From Salinicola rhizosphaerae (GTDB lineage Bacteria; Pseudomonadota; Gammaproteobacteria; Pseudomonadales; Halomonadaceae): a stretch of DNA of 64,000 nucleotides. The notes beneath the pieces are model-generated. The model was not told the origin of the DNA. It saw only the letters and a program-made list of their open reading frames with translations, and did no database searches. This document shows positions 54,158 through 63,976 of this stretch, in pieces. The stretch spans positions 468,072 through 532,071 of the forward strand of contig NZ_BMZI01000004.1 of the NCBI RefSeq assembly GCF_014652715.1. Direction: 5' to 3'. The position numbers were made by a program, and so were the translations under genes. The stretch's first letter is position 1, and each line of letters opens with the position of its first letter.

Positions 54158-55624
54158 ATGATGCAAAAACGTATTGGTGGCGAGGCGCCGCTCGATCGGC
54201 TCGTGCTGGAGACGTTGATACAGACCGCACAGGATCATCTCTTTATCGTCGATGAATCGGGGGCGATCCTGGCGGTCAGCCCGAGCAGTGCGGCGGTCTA
54301 CGGCATGAGTCGAGAGGCGCTCTGCAACACCACGGTGCAGGCGCTGGAAGCCGATGGCGTGCTGTCTCCGTCGGTGTCGATGGAGGTCATGCGGACCGGG
54401 CGTTCGGCACAGCTGCTGCAGCGCACGGCGACCGGCCGGCAGGTCATTGCGGAGGCGCATCCGATTTACTGGCAGGGCCGGCTCAAGCGGATCATCAGCC
54501 GTTCGATGGACATGACCGATGTGCGCCTTCTACAGGACGAATATGCGCTGCTGCAACGGCGCTTCAATGCCCATCTCTCGCGTGGTGTCGGCACCGGCGA
54601 GGCGGATATGGAAGTGCCCGGACTCGAGATTCGCAGTCAGGTGATGCGTGAAGTGGCACAGCTGCTCGAGCGCGTCGCGGCCACCGACGCCACCGTACTC
54701 ATGCTCGGCGAATCGGGGGTCGGCAAGACCGCCTTTGCCCGACAGTTGCACCGCTGGAGCCGGCGCGGCGAGGGGGCCTTCGTCGATGTCAACTGCGCGG
54801 CGATTCCGGAGTCGCTGTTCGAGTCGGAGATGTTCGGCTATCAGCCGGGCGCCTTCAGCGGTGCCGCACGCCAGGGCAAGGCGGGGCTGCTCGAACAGGC
54901 GCATGGCGGTACGCTGTTTCTTGACGAGATCGGCGAACTGCCACTGGCGATGCAGTCGAAGCTGTTGAAGGTGATTCAGGATGGCTCGCTGACGCGGTTG
55001 GGCGATACGCGCTCGCGTCAGGTCGATTTCCGGCTGGTCGTCGCAACCAATCAGGATCTGGCCCGAAGAGTAGAGGAGGGGGCGTTTCGTCTCGATCTCT
55101 ACTATCGGCTTAACGTCATTCCGGTGACGCTGCCGCCGCTGCGCGAGCGTCGCGAAGACATTCTTGGACTTGCCGAGCGACAGCTCGAGACGCTCAACCG
55201 TCGCTACGGTGGCGAGAAAGTCATGCACCCTCACATCTGGTCGGAGCTGATGAGCAACGACTGGCCTGGCAATGTGCGTGAGCTGGAAAACTGGCTGGAG
55301 CGCGCTTGGCTTTCTGCCGACGGTGAGGTGATTGGGGCGCCGGTGATGGCGGCGCCGGACACCGGAAAGTCAGCGATACCCACCGTGATGGCTTCGAGCG
55401 TCGCAGCAAACACCAATGGCACGAAGCTGGAAGCGAAGGATCCCGAACCGCTGGCACCGGGTCAGACGTTGAAATCCGCCATGGCGGCTCATGAGCGAGA
55501 CATACTCTCGACAATGGCGGACTCGTACCGCTCGACCTACGCGCTGGCGGAGCGCCTCGGCATCAGCCAGCCGAGCGTGGTTCGTAAGCTCAAACGTCAT
55601 GGCATCACACTCAACCCACGATGA
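54158..55624 (+). CDS. sigma-54-dependent activator (PAS, AAA+, Fis-type HTH)
   Basis: 488 residues. A PAS domain (about 15-125, HLFIVDESGAILAVSPSSAAVYGM), AAA+ domain with Walker A GESGVGKT (184-191), Walker B TLFLDEIGEL, R-finger region FRLDLYYRLNVIPVTLPPLRERREDI, and a Fis-type HTH at the C-terminus (AERLGISQPSVVRKLKRHG). The sigma-54-contacting loop reads GAFSGA (231-236) rather than GAFTGA. The TyrR/RocR-like form fits control of amino acid catabolism. It is divergent from the cassette and should bind in the 240-bp space between. The inducer is likely sensed by the PAS domain. Confidence 0.92.
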   Translation: MMQKRIGGEAPLDRLVLETLIQTAQDHLFIVDESGAILAVSPSSAAVYGMSREALCNTTVQALEADGVLSPSVSMEVMRTGRSAQLLQRTATGRQVIAEAHPIYWQGRLKRIISRSMDMTDVRLLQDEYALLQRRFNAHLSRGVGTGEADMEVPGLEIRSQVMREVAQLLERVAATDATVLMLGESGVGKTAFARQLHRWSRRGEGAFVDVNCAAIPESLFESEMFGYQPGAFSGAARQGKAGLLEQAHGGTLFLDEIGELPLAMQSKLLKVIQDGSLTRLGDTRSRQVDFRLVVATNQDLARRVEEGAFRLDLYYRLNVIPVTLPPLRERREDILGLAERQLETLNRRYGGEKVMHPHIWSELMSNDWPGNVRELENWLERAWLSADGEVIGAPVMAAPDTGKSAIPTVMASSVAANTNGTKLEAKDPEPLAPGQTLKSAMAAHERDILSTMADSYRSTYALAERLGISQPSVVRKLKRHGITLNPR

Positions 55625-55658
55625 CTCCCCATAGGCTCGAGGCCTGGTCGGGCGGCGC

Positions 55659-56816
55659 TCAGCTCGCGGCGTCGGCGTTGTTGTCGGCGTTGGAATTCTC
55701 GGCGTAACGCGCAACGAGCTTGCGATTGCCGTAGCCCCAACGCTCGGCTTCGGAGGGCGCATCCGGTGCGGCATCGTCGTGCAGCCACTCGCGCCAGCTG
55801 GCAACCAGCAGGGCCATCAGCACCGGGCCGACGAATAGCCCGACTAGCCCCATCGTCTTGACCCCGCCGACCAGGCCGAAGAAGGTCGGCAGGAAGGGCA
55901 GTTTGATCGGCCCGCCGACGAGTCGCGGGCGTAGCGTCTTGTCGACGATGAACAGCTCCACTGCGCCCCAGAGAAACAGTCCTATGCCGTTGGGCACGTG
56001 ACCGGTGGCGATCAGGTAGAGCGAGACCAGCGTGAACGTCAGCGGTGCACCGCCCGGGACCAAGGCCATGAATGCGGTGATGACCCCCAGCACCACCGGT
56101 GACTGCACGCCGGCGATCCAGTAAGCGGTGCCCAGCACCAGCCCCTCGCCCAGCGCGATCAGGCCCATGCCCATGACGGTCGAGCTGATCGTGGCCGGCA
56201 CGACGCGAGAGAAGCGCTGCCAGCGGGCCGGCAACACGCGCTCGCCGACGATGTCTAGCTGGCGTGCCATGCCGGCGCCATCCTTGTAGAGGAAGAACAG
56301 CGTGATCAGCATGAATAGCAGCGTCAGGGCAACGTGGAGTGCGTTGCTGCCGAGCGCGAGCACCCAGCGCGAGATATTGCCGATGTGCTCGCCGCCAACG
56401 AGCTGGATGTAGTATTCCAGCGCGTGAGGCTCGGCAAGGTAGGTCTGCCACTGCTTGTCTAGCCACTCGCCCGCGCCCGGCAGTCCAGCGATCCAGTCGG
56501 GCGTCGGCATGCCTTGTTGATTGATTGTGAGTAGCCAGCCGACCCAGCCCTTGAGTTCCTGGAAGGCGTAGGTGAAGGCCATCACCATCGGGATCACCAG
56601 GCAGAGCACGATCAGCCCCAGGGCGAGACTGGCGGCAAGGGTCCTGCGCTGATCGCAGGCGCTGAGCAGGCGCTGGTAGAGCGGCCAGCTCGCGACGCAG
56701 ATGATCAGCGCGGCGAGCACCGGGATCAGGAAGTCGATGAAGAAGTAGACGCCGGCGATCATTACCAGAACCAGCAGCCAGCGGGCGACGCTGGTGTTCG
56801 CGAAAATCGGAGCCAT
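55659..56816 (-). CDS. AI-2E family transporter (PerM-like permease)
   Basis: 385 residues with about eight membrane segments. ARWLLVLVMIAGVYFFIDFLIPVLAALI opens the family, LTLLFMLITLFFLYKDG is in the middle, and GVITAFMALVPGGAPLTF and VGGPIKLPFLPTFFGLVGG near the end are hallmarks. Substrates of most members are unknown; the AI-2 role of TqsA does not extend to all. The start at 56816 has AGAGGA 6 bp upstream. It converges on the sigma-54 activator gene. Confidence 0.88.
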   Translation of the reverse strand: MAPIFANTSVARWLLVLVMIAGVYFFIDFLIPVLAALIICVASWPLYQRLLSACDQRRTLAASLALGLIVLCLVIPMVMAFTYAFQELKGWVGWLLTINQQGMPTPDWIAGLPGAGEWLDKQWQTYLAEPHALEYYIQLVGGEHIGNISRWVLALGSNALHVALTLLFMLITLFFLYKDGAGMARQLDIVGERVLPARWQRFSRVVPATISSTVMGMGLIALGEGLVLGTAYWIAGVQSPVVLGVITAFMALVPGGAPLTFTLVSLYLIATGHVPNGIGLFLWGAVELFIVDKTLRPRLVGGPIKLPFLPTFFGLVGGVKTMGLVGLFVGPVLMALLVASWREWLHDDAAPDAPSEAERWGYGNRKLVARYAENSNADNNADAAS

Positions 56817-57048
56817 GAACGTCCTCTGAATGCCTTGAATCCACTGCCTGAAGGGCGGCACCTTGTCTTGCATGCCGTCATGGCGTGCTCGACAGGTGCA
56901 GCGGACCATCATACCCCACGTGGTTGCCGGCAGGCACAGCGCACGTTCGGTCGTCGCACACGTGGCATTCTGGGCGACGGACGTGATCTGGCTACCAGCC
57001 GGACGAGGGGAGGGGCGAGAGTGGCCGCCATGGATTGCTGGACACAAC

Positions 57049-57069
57049 AAAACGCCTGGAGCGTTTTTT
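57049..57069. terminator. intrinsic terminator upstream of the AI-2E gene
   Basis: AAAACGC, loop CTGGA, GCGTTTT then TT on the plus strand; the minus strand also ends in TTTT. With the next hairpin it forms a tandem stop for the secDF transcript. The stretch 56817-57188 otherwise holds nothing I recognise except the AI-2E leader. Confidence 0.65.
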
Positions 57070-57116
57070 GACGCCGCAGGCGGCCCGGAGGGTGGCAGAA
57101 ATGGATGGCAGGCCAC

Positions 57117-57146
57117 CCAAAAGGGCCTCTCGATGTCGAGAGGCCC
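57117..57146 (-). terminator. intrinsic terminator of the secDF operon
   Basis: On the minus strand GGGCCTCTCGA and TCGAGAGGCCC form a perfect stem with a very small loop, followed by TTTTGGG. It is 43 bp after the secF stop. Confidence 0.85.
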
Positions 57147-57188
57147 TCATTGACAGCATGCCGGTTGTCGGCGGGGAAGAAGACGTCG

Positions 57189-58094
57189 TTACGGCAGCTC
57201 TTCCTCGACATTCTCCTTCTTGGCCGGGATCAGGTCCTGGCGCTCGAGCTTGAACACGATCAGCAGCGCCGCGGCCACGTAGACGGAGGAGAAGGTGCCC
57301 GCCACGATGCCGAGGATCAGCGAGATCGAGAAGTTGTGGATCATGTCGCCGCCGAGGAAGAACAGCGCGAACAGCACCAGCAGCGTCGTGCCGGAGGTGG
57401 CCAGGGTGCGCGACAGCGTCTGGTTGATTGCGCTGTTGAAGATCTCGGCCATGTTGTCACTACGCGAGAGACGGATGTTCTCGCGAATTCGGTCGTAGAC
57501 GATGATGGTGTCGTTGAGGGAGTAACCGATCACCGCCATGATGCCGGCCAGAACGGTCAGGTCGAACTCCCACTGGAACAGCGCGAACAGTCCCAGCACG
57601 ATCAGCACGTCGTGGCCCAGCGAGATGATCGCGCAGAGGGCAAACTTGTACTGAAAGCGGAAAGCGACGTAGATCGCCACGCCCGCCAGCGCGACCAGCA
57701 TGCCGAGACCGCTCTGGTCGCGTAGCTGATCGCCGACCTGCGCGCCGACGAACTCGGCGCGGACCAGATCGATGGAGGCGCCGTTGCCGCTCAGCGCGGA
57801 GACGACCTGATTGCCGACATCGTTCGAGAAGGTCTGCTGCAGACGGATCAGGATCTCGTCGGCGGCACCGAAGGTCTGTACCTGGAAGTTCTCGAAGCCA
57901 CTGCTGGCCAGTAGCGTGCGGATGTCATCCAGCGATGGCGCGGTCGCGTAGTGCAGCTCGACGACCGTGCCGCCGGTGAAGTCGAGACCCAGGTTGAGAT
58001 GGAGCAGGGCCAGCGCCGCTACCGAAACGATCGTCAGCACGATCGAAACGATGAAGGCGATGCGGCGCTTGCCCATGAAGTCGAATTGGCGCAT
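57189..58094 (-). CDS. secF: protein translocase subunit SecF
   Basis: 301 residues, six membrane segments. LNLGLDFTGGTVVELHY is the conserved P1 entry, and GYSLNDTIIVYDRIRENIR and NQTLSRTLATSGTTLLVLF the C-terminal RND-like half with the proton-pathway residues. It works with SecD to pull proteins through SecYEG using the proton gradient. It starts 12 bp after secD. Confidence 0.97.
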   Translation of the reverse strand: MRQFDFMGKRRIAFIVSIVLTIVSVAALALLHLNLGLDFTGGTVVELHYATAPSLDDIRTLLASSGFENFQVQTFGAADEILIRLQQTFSNDVGNQVVSALSGNGASIDLVRAEFVGAQVGDQLRDQSGLGMLVALAGVAIYVAFRFQYKFALCAIISLGHDVLIVLGLFALFQWEFDLTVLAGIMAVIGYSLNDTIIVYDRIRENIRLSRSDNMAEIFNSAINQTLSRTLATSGTTLLVLFALFFLGGDMIHNFSISLILGIVAGTFSSVYVAAALLIVFKLERQDLIPAKKENVEEELP

Positions 58095-58106
58095 TGCTCG
58101 CGTCTC

Positions 58107-59954
58107 CTAGATCCAGAGTTTCTTCACCGGCTTGCCGCCGATGGAGAGGTTGACGAGGGCACGCGACACCATGATGCCGGTGAACATCGAGGTCAAAATG
58201 CCGAGCGAGAGCGTCACGGCGAAGCCCTTGACCGGCCCGGTGCCGATCGAGAACAGCACTACCGCCACCAGCAACGTCGTCAGGTTGGCATCGACGATCG
58301 ACGTGAAGGCGCGGCCGTAGCCGGCATGGACCGCTTGCTGGGCGGGCGTGTGTCGCCGGAGCTCTTCGCGTATGCGCTCGTAGATCAATACGTTGGCGTC
58401 TACCGCCATGCCGAGCGTCAGCACGATACCGGCGATGCCGGGCAGGGTCAGTGTCGCCCCGAGCAGCGACATTGCAGCCACCAGCAGTACCAGGTTGACG
58501 GCCAGCGCCACGTTGGCGATTACGCCGAACGCCTTGTAGCGGATCAGCATGAATGCGACGACCAGCAGGCCACCGACGATCACCGAGAAGATCCCGCGCT
58601 GGATATTCTGCGCCCCGAGGCTTGGGCCGATGGTGCGCTCCTGGACGAAGTAGATCGGCGCGGCGAGCGAGCCCGAGCGCAGAAGGAGGGCCAGTTCGCT
58701 CGCTTCGGTCGGCGAGTCGAGGCCGGTGATCCGGAAGCGGTTGCTCAGCGCACTCTGGATCGTCGCGAGACTGATCACGCTGCGCGTGGTTTCGGGAATG
58801 CGCTTCTCGACCTGCTTGCCATCCTGCATCACGGTCTCGACGTGCGAATTGTGCTCGATGTAGAGCACGGCCATGTTGCGACCGATGTTGGCGCGGGTGG
58901 CCTGGTTCATCAGCGAGCCGCCGGTGCCGTCGAGGTTGATGTTGACCTGCGGCTGACCGTTCTGGTCGAAGCCCTGGCTGGCGCTGGAGACACGGTCACC
59001 GGTGATGATCACATCGCGCGAGAGGGTGGCGCTGCGCGTCGAGTCGTTGCGGAACGGGAATGTCTCGGTCTCGGAATCCGGTGCGTCCGGACGAGCCTCG
59101 AGCCGGAACTCCAGGTTGGCGGTGGCGCCGACGATGCGCTTCGCTTCGGCGGTGTCCTGCACGCCGGGCAGCTCGACGACGATGCGGTTCGGTCCCTGGC
59201 GCTGAACCAGCGGCTCGGAAACGCCGAGTTCGTTGACACGGTTGCGGATCGTGGTCAGGTTCTGCTTGATCGCATAGTCCTGGATATCCTTGATCGACTG
59301 CTCGGTCAGGGTCATGTCGAGAAAGGCGCGGCGACCTTCGTCATGATCGGCGAGCTGGAACTCGCTGTAGGTCTGACTGATCTGGTCGCGGGCGGCGGCA
59401 CGATCTTCGGCGTTGGCGAATTCGACGTGCAGCGTATTGTCGTCGATCTGGGTGCCGCGGTAGCGAATGCGCTGATCGCGCAGATCGGCGCGAATGGCGC
59501 TGGCGGTGGCGTCCAGGCGCTGCTGCACGGCAGCGTCCATATCGACTTCGAGCAGGAAGTGCACGCCGCCACGCAGGTCGAGACCGAGTTTCATCGGTGC
59601 GGCCGAAAGGCTGGTCAGCCAGGCGGGCGTCGAGTCCGCGAGGTTGAGCGCCACGGTGTAGTTATCGCCGAGCATGTCATCAATGACGTCTCGCGCGGGA
59701 AGCTGCTGCTCGGCGTCGTCGAGCCGAATCAGGGCGGTAGTGTTGCCGGTCATCCGAGCCGATTTGACGGCGATGTCATCGCTGCTCAACGCCTGCTGAA
59801 TGCGGTCGAGCTGCTGGCTGTCTAGAGAACCGTTGGTGGAGCTGATCTGGACGGCGGGATCCTGCGGATACAGATTGGGTAACGCGTAAACGATGCCGAC
59901 GACACAAACGACGAGTATCAGCAGATACTTCCACAGGGGGTAACGATTGAGCAT
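58107..59954 (-). CDS. secD: protein translocase subunit SecD
   Basis: 615 residues. N-terminal membrane segment (YLLILVVCVVGIVYALPNLY), large periplasmic P1 domain including LGLDLRGGVHFLLEVD and RVNELGVSEPLVQRQGPNRIVVELPG, and a five-segment C-terminal part with VLTLGMAVDANVLIYERIREEL. Normal length. It is between yajC (88 bp) and secF (12 bp). Confidence 0.97.
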   Translation of the reverse strand: MLNRYPLWKYLLILVVCVVGIVYALPNLYPQDPAVQISSTNGSLDSQQLDRIQQALSSDDIAVKSARMTGNTTALIRLDDAEQQLPARDVIDDMLGDNYTVALNLADSTPAWLTSLSAAPMKLGLDLRGGVHFLLEVDMDAAVQQRLDATASAIRADLRDQRIRYRGTQIDDNTLHVEFANAEDRAAARDQISQTYSEFQLADHDEGRRAFLDMTLTEQSIKDIQDYAIKQNLTTIRNRVNELGVSEPLVQRQGPNRIVVELPGVQDTAEAKRIVGATANLEFRLEARPDAPDSETETFPFRNDSTRSATLSRDVIITGDRVSSASQGFDQNGQPQVNINLDGTGGSLMNQATRANIGRNMAVLYIEHNSHVETVMQDGKQVEKRIPETTRSVISLATIQSALSNRFRITGLDSPTEASELALLLRSGSLAAPIYFVQERTIGPSLGAQNIQRGIFSVIVGGLLVVAFMLIRYKAFGVIANVALAVNLVLLVAAMSLLGATLTLPGIAGIVLTLGMAVDANVLIYERIREELRRHTPAQQAVHAGYGRAFTSIVDANLTTLLVAVVLFSIGTGPVKGFAVTLSLGILTSMFTGIMVSRALVNLSIGGKPVKKLWI

Positions 59955-60042
59955 GGAAGCCCTGTCCTTTCTATGACTGTCGGGTTCCGACGGTCGCGGA
60001 AAAAGAGAGCGGCTGCCGATGGAGAATCGGCAGCCAGGAGAG

Positions 60043-60375
60043 TTAGATCGACTTCAGGGTGCCCTTCGGCAGCACGGAAGCGACCGCGCCTTTCTGGACG
60101 TTGACCACGGTGCCTTCGGCAATTTCCATGCTGATGAAGTCGTCGGTGACTTCCGTGATGCGACCCATCAGACCGCCACCGATCACGATCTCGTCACCCT
60201 TGCTCAGGTTGGAGACCAGCTGCTTGTGCTGCTTGGCACGCTTGGACTGCGGGCGCCACAGCAGGAAGTAGAAGATCAGCACGAAGCCGACCAGCATGAC
60301 GATCTGGGCGATGCCGCCGCCGGCAGGGGCACCCGCATCCTGGGCGTAGGCCGCGGGAATGAGGAAGTCCAGCAT
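60043..60375 (-). CDS. yajC: Sec accessory protein YajC
   Basis: 110 residues. One membrane helix (IVMLVGFVLIFYFLLWRPQ) followed by KRAKQHKQLVSNLSKGDEIVIGGGLMGRI, the standard YajC pattern. It associates with SecDF and AcrB. Encoded between tgt (96 bp) and secD. Confidence 0.97.
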   Translation of the reverse strand: MLDFLIPAAYAQDAGAPAGGGIAQIVMLVGFVLIFYFLLWRPQSKRAKQHKQLVSNLSKGDEIVIGGGLMGRITEVTDDFISMEIAEGTVVNVQKGAVASVLPKGTLKSI

Positions 60376-60471
60376 GGATGTTTCTCCGAGAGTTGTGATG
60401 TGAACTGGTTGCGCGATGAGACTGGCTGGACCGGCTCGTCGGACGTTTCACGTCGGCCGGTTCGAATCGTA

Positions 60472-61751
<1,280 letters not shown>

Positions 61752-61791
61752 CTCATGTACGCGACCGACAACGACGCGAGGCTGACAACGA

Positions 61792-62826
61792 TCAGTCGGG
61801 CCGGCGGGTCAGGAACATGGCGTCGCCATAACTGAAAAATCGATACTCCCTGTCGACGGCCTCGCGGTAAGCGCGCATGACCGCTTCATATCCGGCGAAG
61901 GAGGAGACCAGCATCAGCAGGGTCGATTCCGGCAGGTGGAAGTTGGTCACCAGCGCGTCGACGCAGCGCCAGCGGTAGCCCGGATAGATGAAGATATCCG
62001 TATCACCGCGCAAGGGCGACAGCGTGCCGTCTTCGGCGCTGGCGCTCTCGAGACAGCGCACGCTGGTGGTGCCGATCGCTACGATTCGTTTGCCGTTGGC
62101 ATGGGCCCGGTTCACCTGTGCGCAGACCTGCTCGTCGACTTCCAGCCACTCGCTGTGCATGTGGTGCTCGCGGATGTCGTCGACGCGAACGGGCTGAAAG
62201 GTACCGGCACCGACATGCAGCGTCACGAACGCGGTCTCGATGCCCTTGTCGCGCAGCGCCTGCATCATCGGCTCATCGAAATGCAGTCCGGCGGTAGGCG
62301 CGGCGACTGCGCCTTCGCGGCGGGCGTAGACTGTCTGATAACGCTCGCGGTCGGCCAGCTCATCCTCGCGCGTGATGTAAGGCGGCAGCGGCATGTGCCC
62401 ATGCTGTTCCAGCAGTGGGATCAGCGGTGTCTCGCCAAGAAAGCGGAGTTCGAAGAGGGTGTCGCGCCGACCTTCCACCACTGCGTGAATGTCGCCCTCG
62501 AAGACCAGTTCGGTGCCCGGTTTGGGGGGCTTGCTCGAGCGCAGATGCGCCAGGCCGCGGTGAGCATCCAGCGGTCGCTCCAGCAGCATCTCCACCTTAC
62601 CGCCACTCGCCTTCTGGCCGAACAGTCGCGCCGGGATCACGCGCGTATCGTTGAACACCACCACGTCACCCGGCTCGAGCTCGGTGAGCAGATCGGGAAA
62701 GCGCTGGTGCGACAGAGTTCCAGCGGCGCCATCGACGCACAGCAGGCGGCAGTCGGTGCGCTGTTCGGACGGATAGCGAGCAATCAGCTCATCGGGCAGA
62801 TCGAAGTGAAAGTCGGCGCGCTGCAT
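61792..62826 (-). CDS. queA: S-adenosylmethionine:tRNA ribosyltransferase-isomerase
   Basis: 344 residues. It transfers ribose from SAM to preQ1 in tRNA to give epoxyqueuosine. [20 protein letters not shown] opens it; [51 protein letters not shown] and [19 protein letters not shown] are family motifs. The start at 62826 (MQRADFHF) is chosen by family length. First gene of queA-tgt-yajC-secD-secF; the tRNA-Leu gene is divergent. Confidence 0.97.
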   Translation of the reverse strand: MQRADFHFDLPDELIARYPSEQRTDCRLLCVDGAAGTLSHQRFPDLLTELEPGDVVVFNDTRVIPARLFGQKASGGKVEMLLERPLDAHRGLAHLRSSKPPKPGTELVFEGDIHAVVEGRRDTLFELRFLGETPLIPLLEQHGHMPLPPYITREDELADRERYQTVYARREGAVAAPTAGLHFDEPMMQALRDKGIETAFVTLHVGAGTFQPVRVDDIREHHMHSEWLEVDEQVCAQVNRAHANGKRIVAIGTTSVRCLESASAEDGTLSPLRGDTDIFIYPGYRWRCVDALVTNFHLPESTLLMLVSSFAGYEAVMRAYREAVDREYRFFSYGDAMFLTRRPD

Positions 62827-62913
62827 GGCGTAGGTCAGAGTCCGGCTTGGCAAAGGGGAGTGTTCACGAGGGCGCCATCATAAAGCACCGGGCGGGTGAA
62901 GTCAGCGTGACGA

Positions 62914-62941
62914 TTGACGCCACCCGGCGGGTCCGTATAAT
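62914..62941 (+). promoter_or_regulatory. sigma-70 promoter of tRNA-Leu
   Basis: TTGACG (62914-62919), 16-bp spacer, TATAAT (62936-62941). The mature tRNA begins 12 bp further on. Confidence 0.9.
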
Positions 62942-62952
62942 GCGTCTCCGCT

Positions 62953-63039
62953 GCCGGCGTGGCGGAATTGGTAGACGCAGCGGATTCAAAATCCGCCGCT
63001 GGAAACAGTGTGTCGGTTCGAGTCCGACCGCCGGCACCA
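62953..63039 (+). tRNA. tRNA-Leu (anticodon CAA)
   Basis: 87 nt with encoded CCA (63037-63039). The acceptor stem is GCCGGCG with CGCCGGC, and the anticodon loop TTCAAAA gives CAA at 62987-62989. The long variable arm (CCGCTGGAAACAGTGTG region) and TGG...GGTTCGAGTCC T-arm mark a class II leucine tRNA reading UUG codons. Confidence 0.97.
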
Positions 63040-63409
63040 TCCGCATTGATGGCTAAGTGTCATCCCTCTCGTTATTGCCTCATCTCCCTTCGATTTTACC
63101 AGTGACTGGCGTCTGCTTTTGCCTGCGGACCTTGCACCCTAACTACGTATCGTCGCCGCCGTTGGCCGCCTGATTTCCTCTTGGTCGGCCCGAGCGCTAT
63201 TGCGCTCGATACTTGTCACCGAGGGGGTGTTATCCGCACATGTTCAGCCTTGCCGATTGATGCCGGCTATCGAGCGCATAGGTCGCGGCCGGCGATTCGC
63301 TGACCTTGATTTTGAGACGCTGTGTACCAAGCTAATGAATTGTGACACGAGGGCGTCGGCGCTTGTCGTCAGGCGCGTTTTCACTGGGCAGTGACAAAGG
63401 ACATGACAC
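63040..63409. other. gene-free stretch between tRNA-Leu and dps
   Basis: I see no gene, repeat or clear terminator here. The dps promoter should lie in it; TTGATT near 63307 is a possible -35 but no convincing -10 follows. The lower GC and lack of structure could mark an old integration scar behind a tRNA gene, but there is no direct repeat of the tRNA end. Confidence 0.4.
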
Positions 63410-63946
63410 ATGAGCGGTGCAAAGACTCGTAACATCAAGGATGCCAAGAGCAGCAAGGCAACCGCGCTCTATCCGACCCGCAACGATATTCCCGAGGATC
63501 AGCGCGCCAAGCTGGTCGCGCTGATGAACGCGCGCCTGTCGGAGCTGATCGATCTTTCGCTGGCGATCAAGCAGGCGCACTGGAACCTGAAGGGTCTTCA
63601 GTTCATTGGCGTCCATGAAATGCTTGATGGCTTCCGTGATGGTATCGATGCGCACGTTGACGAAGTGGCAGAGCGACTGGTCCAGCTCGGCGGTACCGCC
63701 CACGGCACCGCACAAGATGTCGCGGGCAACACGAGCCTCAAGGCGTATCCGACCGATATCCATAAGGTCGAAGATCACATCAAGGCGTTGGCGGATCATT
63801 ACGCCGGGGTTGGAGCGACGGTCCGTCAGGGGATCGACGACACCAGCGATCTCGGCGACGAAGATACGTCCGACCTGTTGACCGGTGTATCACGCACGCT
63901 GGACAGCAATCTCTGGTTCCTTGAAGCGCATCTTCAGGAAGGCTGA
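63410..63946 (+). CDS. dps: DNA-binding ferritin-like protein Dps
   Basis: 178 residues. LSLAIKQAHWNLKGLQFIGVHEMLDGF carries the ferroxidase residues H and the D/E set (HWN..G...H..LD), with DAHVDEVAERLVQLGG continuing the helix; SNLWFLEAHLQ is the C-terminal end. A lysine-rich N-terminal tail (KTRNIKDAKSSKATAL) can bind DNA. Dps dodecamers oxidise and store iron and protect DNA in stationary phase and under peroxide. AAAGGA precedes the ATG. Confidence 0.96.
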   Translation: MSGAKTRNIKDAKSSKATALYPTRNDIPEDQRAKLVALMNARLSELIDLSLAIKQAHWNLKGLQFIGVHEMLDGFRDGIDAHVDEVAERLVQLGGTAHGTAQDVAGNTSLKAYPTDIHKVEDHIKALADHYAGVGATVRQGIDDTSDLGDEDTSDLLTGVSRTLDSNLWFLEAHLQEG

Positions 63947-63957
63947 TCCAGTCCTTG

Positions 63958-63976
63958 GAGCCCGCTGATCGGGCTC
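63958..63976 (+). terminator. hairpin after dps
   Basis: GAGCCCG, CTGAT, CGGGCTC, 12 bp after the stop. A T-run is missing in the visible part, so the terminator call is tentative. Confidence 0.5.

Noticed and set aside
55597..56844. 415-codon frame overlapping the AI-2E transporter on the same strand
   Set aside because: Arg/Ala/His-rich shadow; the other frame encodes a clear membrane protein with family motifs.
57951..59825. 624-codon frame antisense to secD and secF
   Set aside because: Composition is that of a high-GC shadow frame (Glu, Gln, Arg, His rich) lying over intact, conserved secD.
62953..63409. Island integration at tRNA-Leu
   Set aside because: No repeat of the tRNA 3' end and no integrase downstream within the window; dps follows as an ordinary gene.
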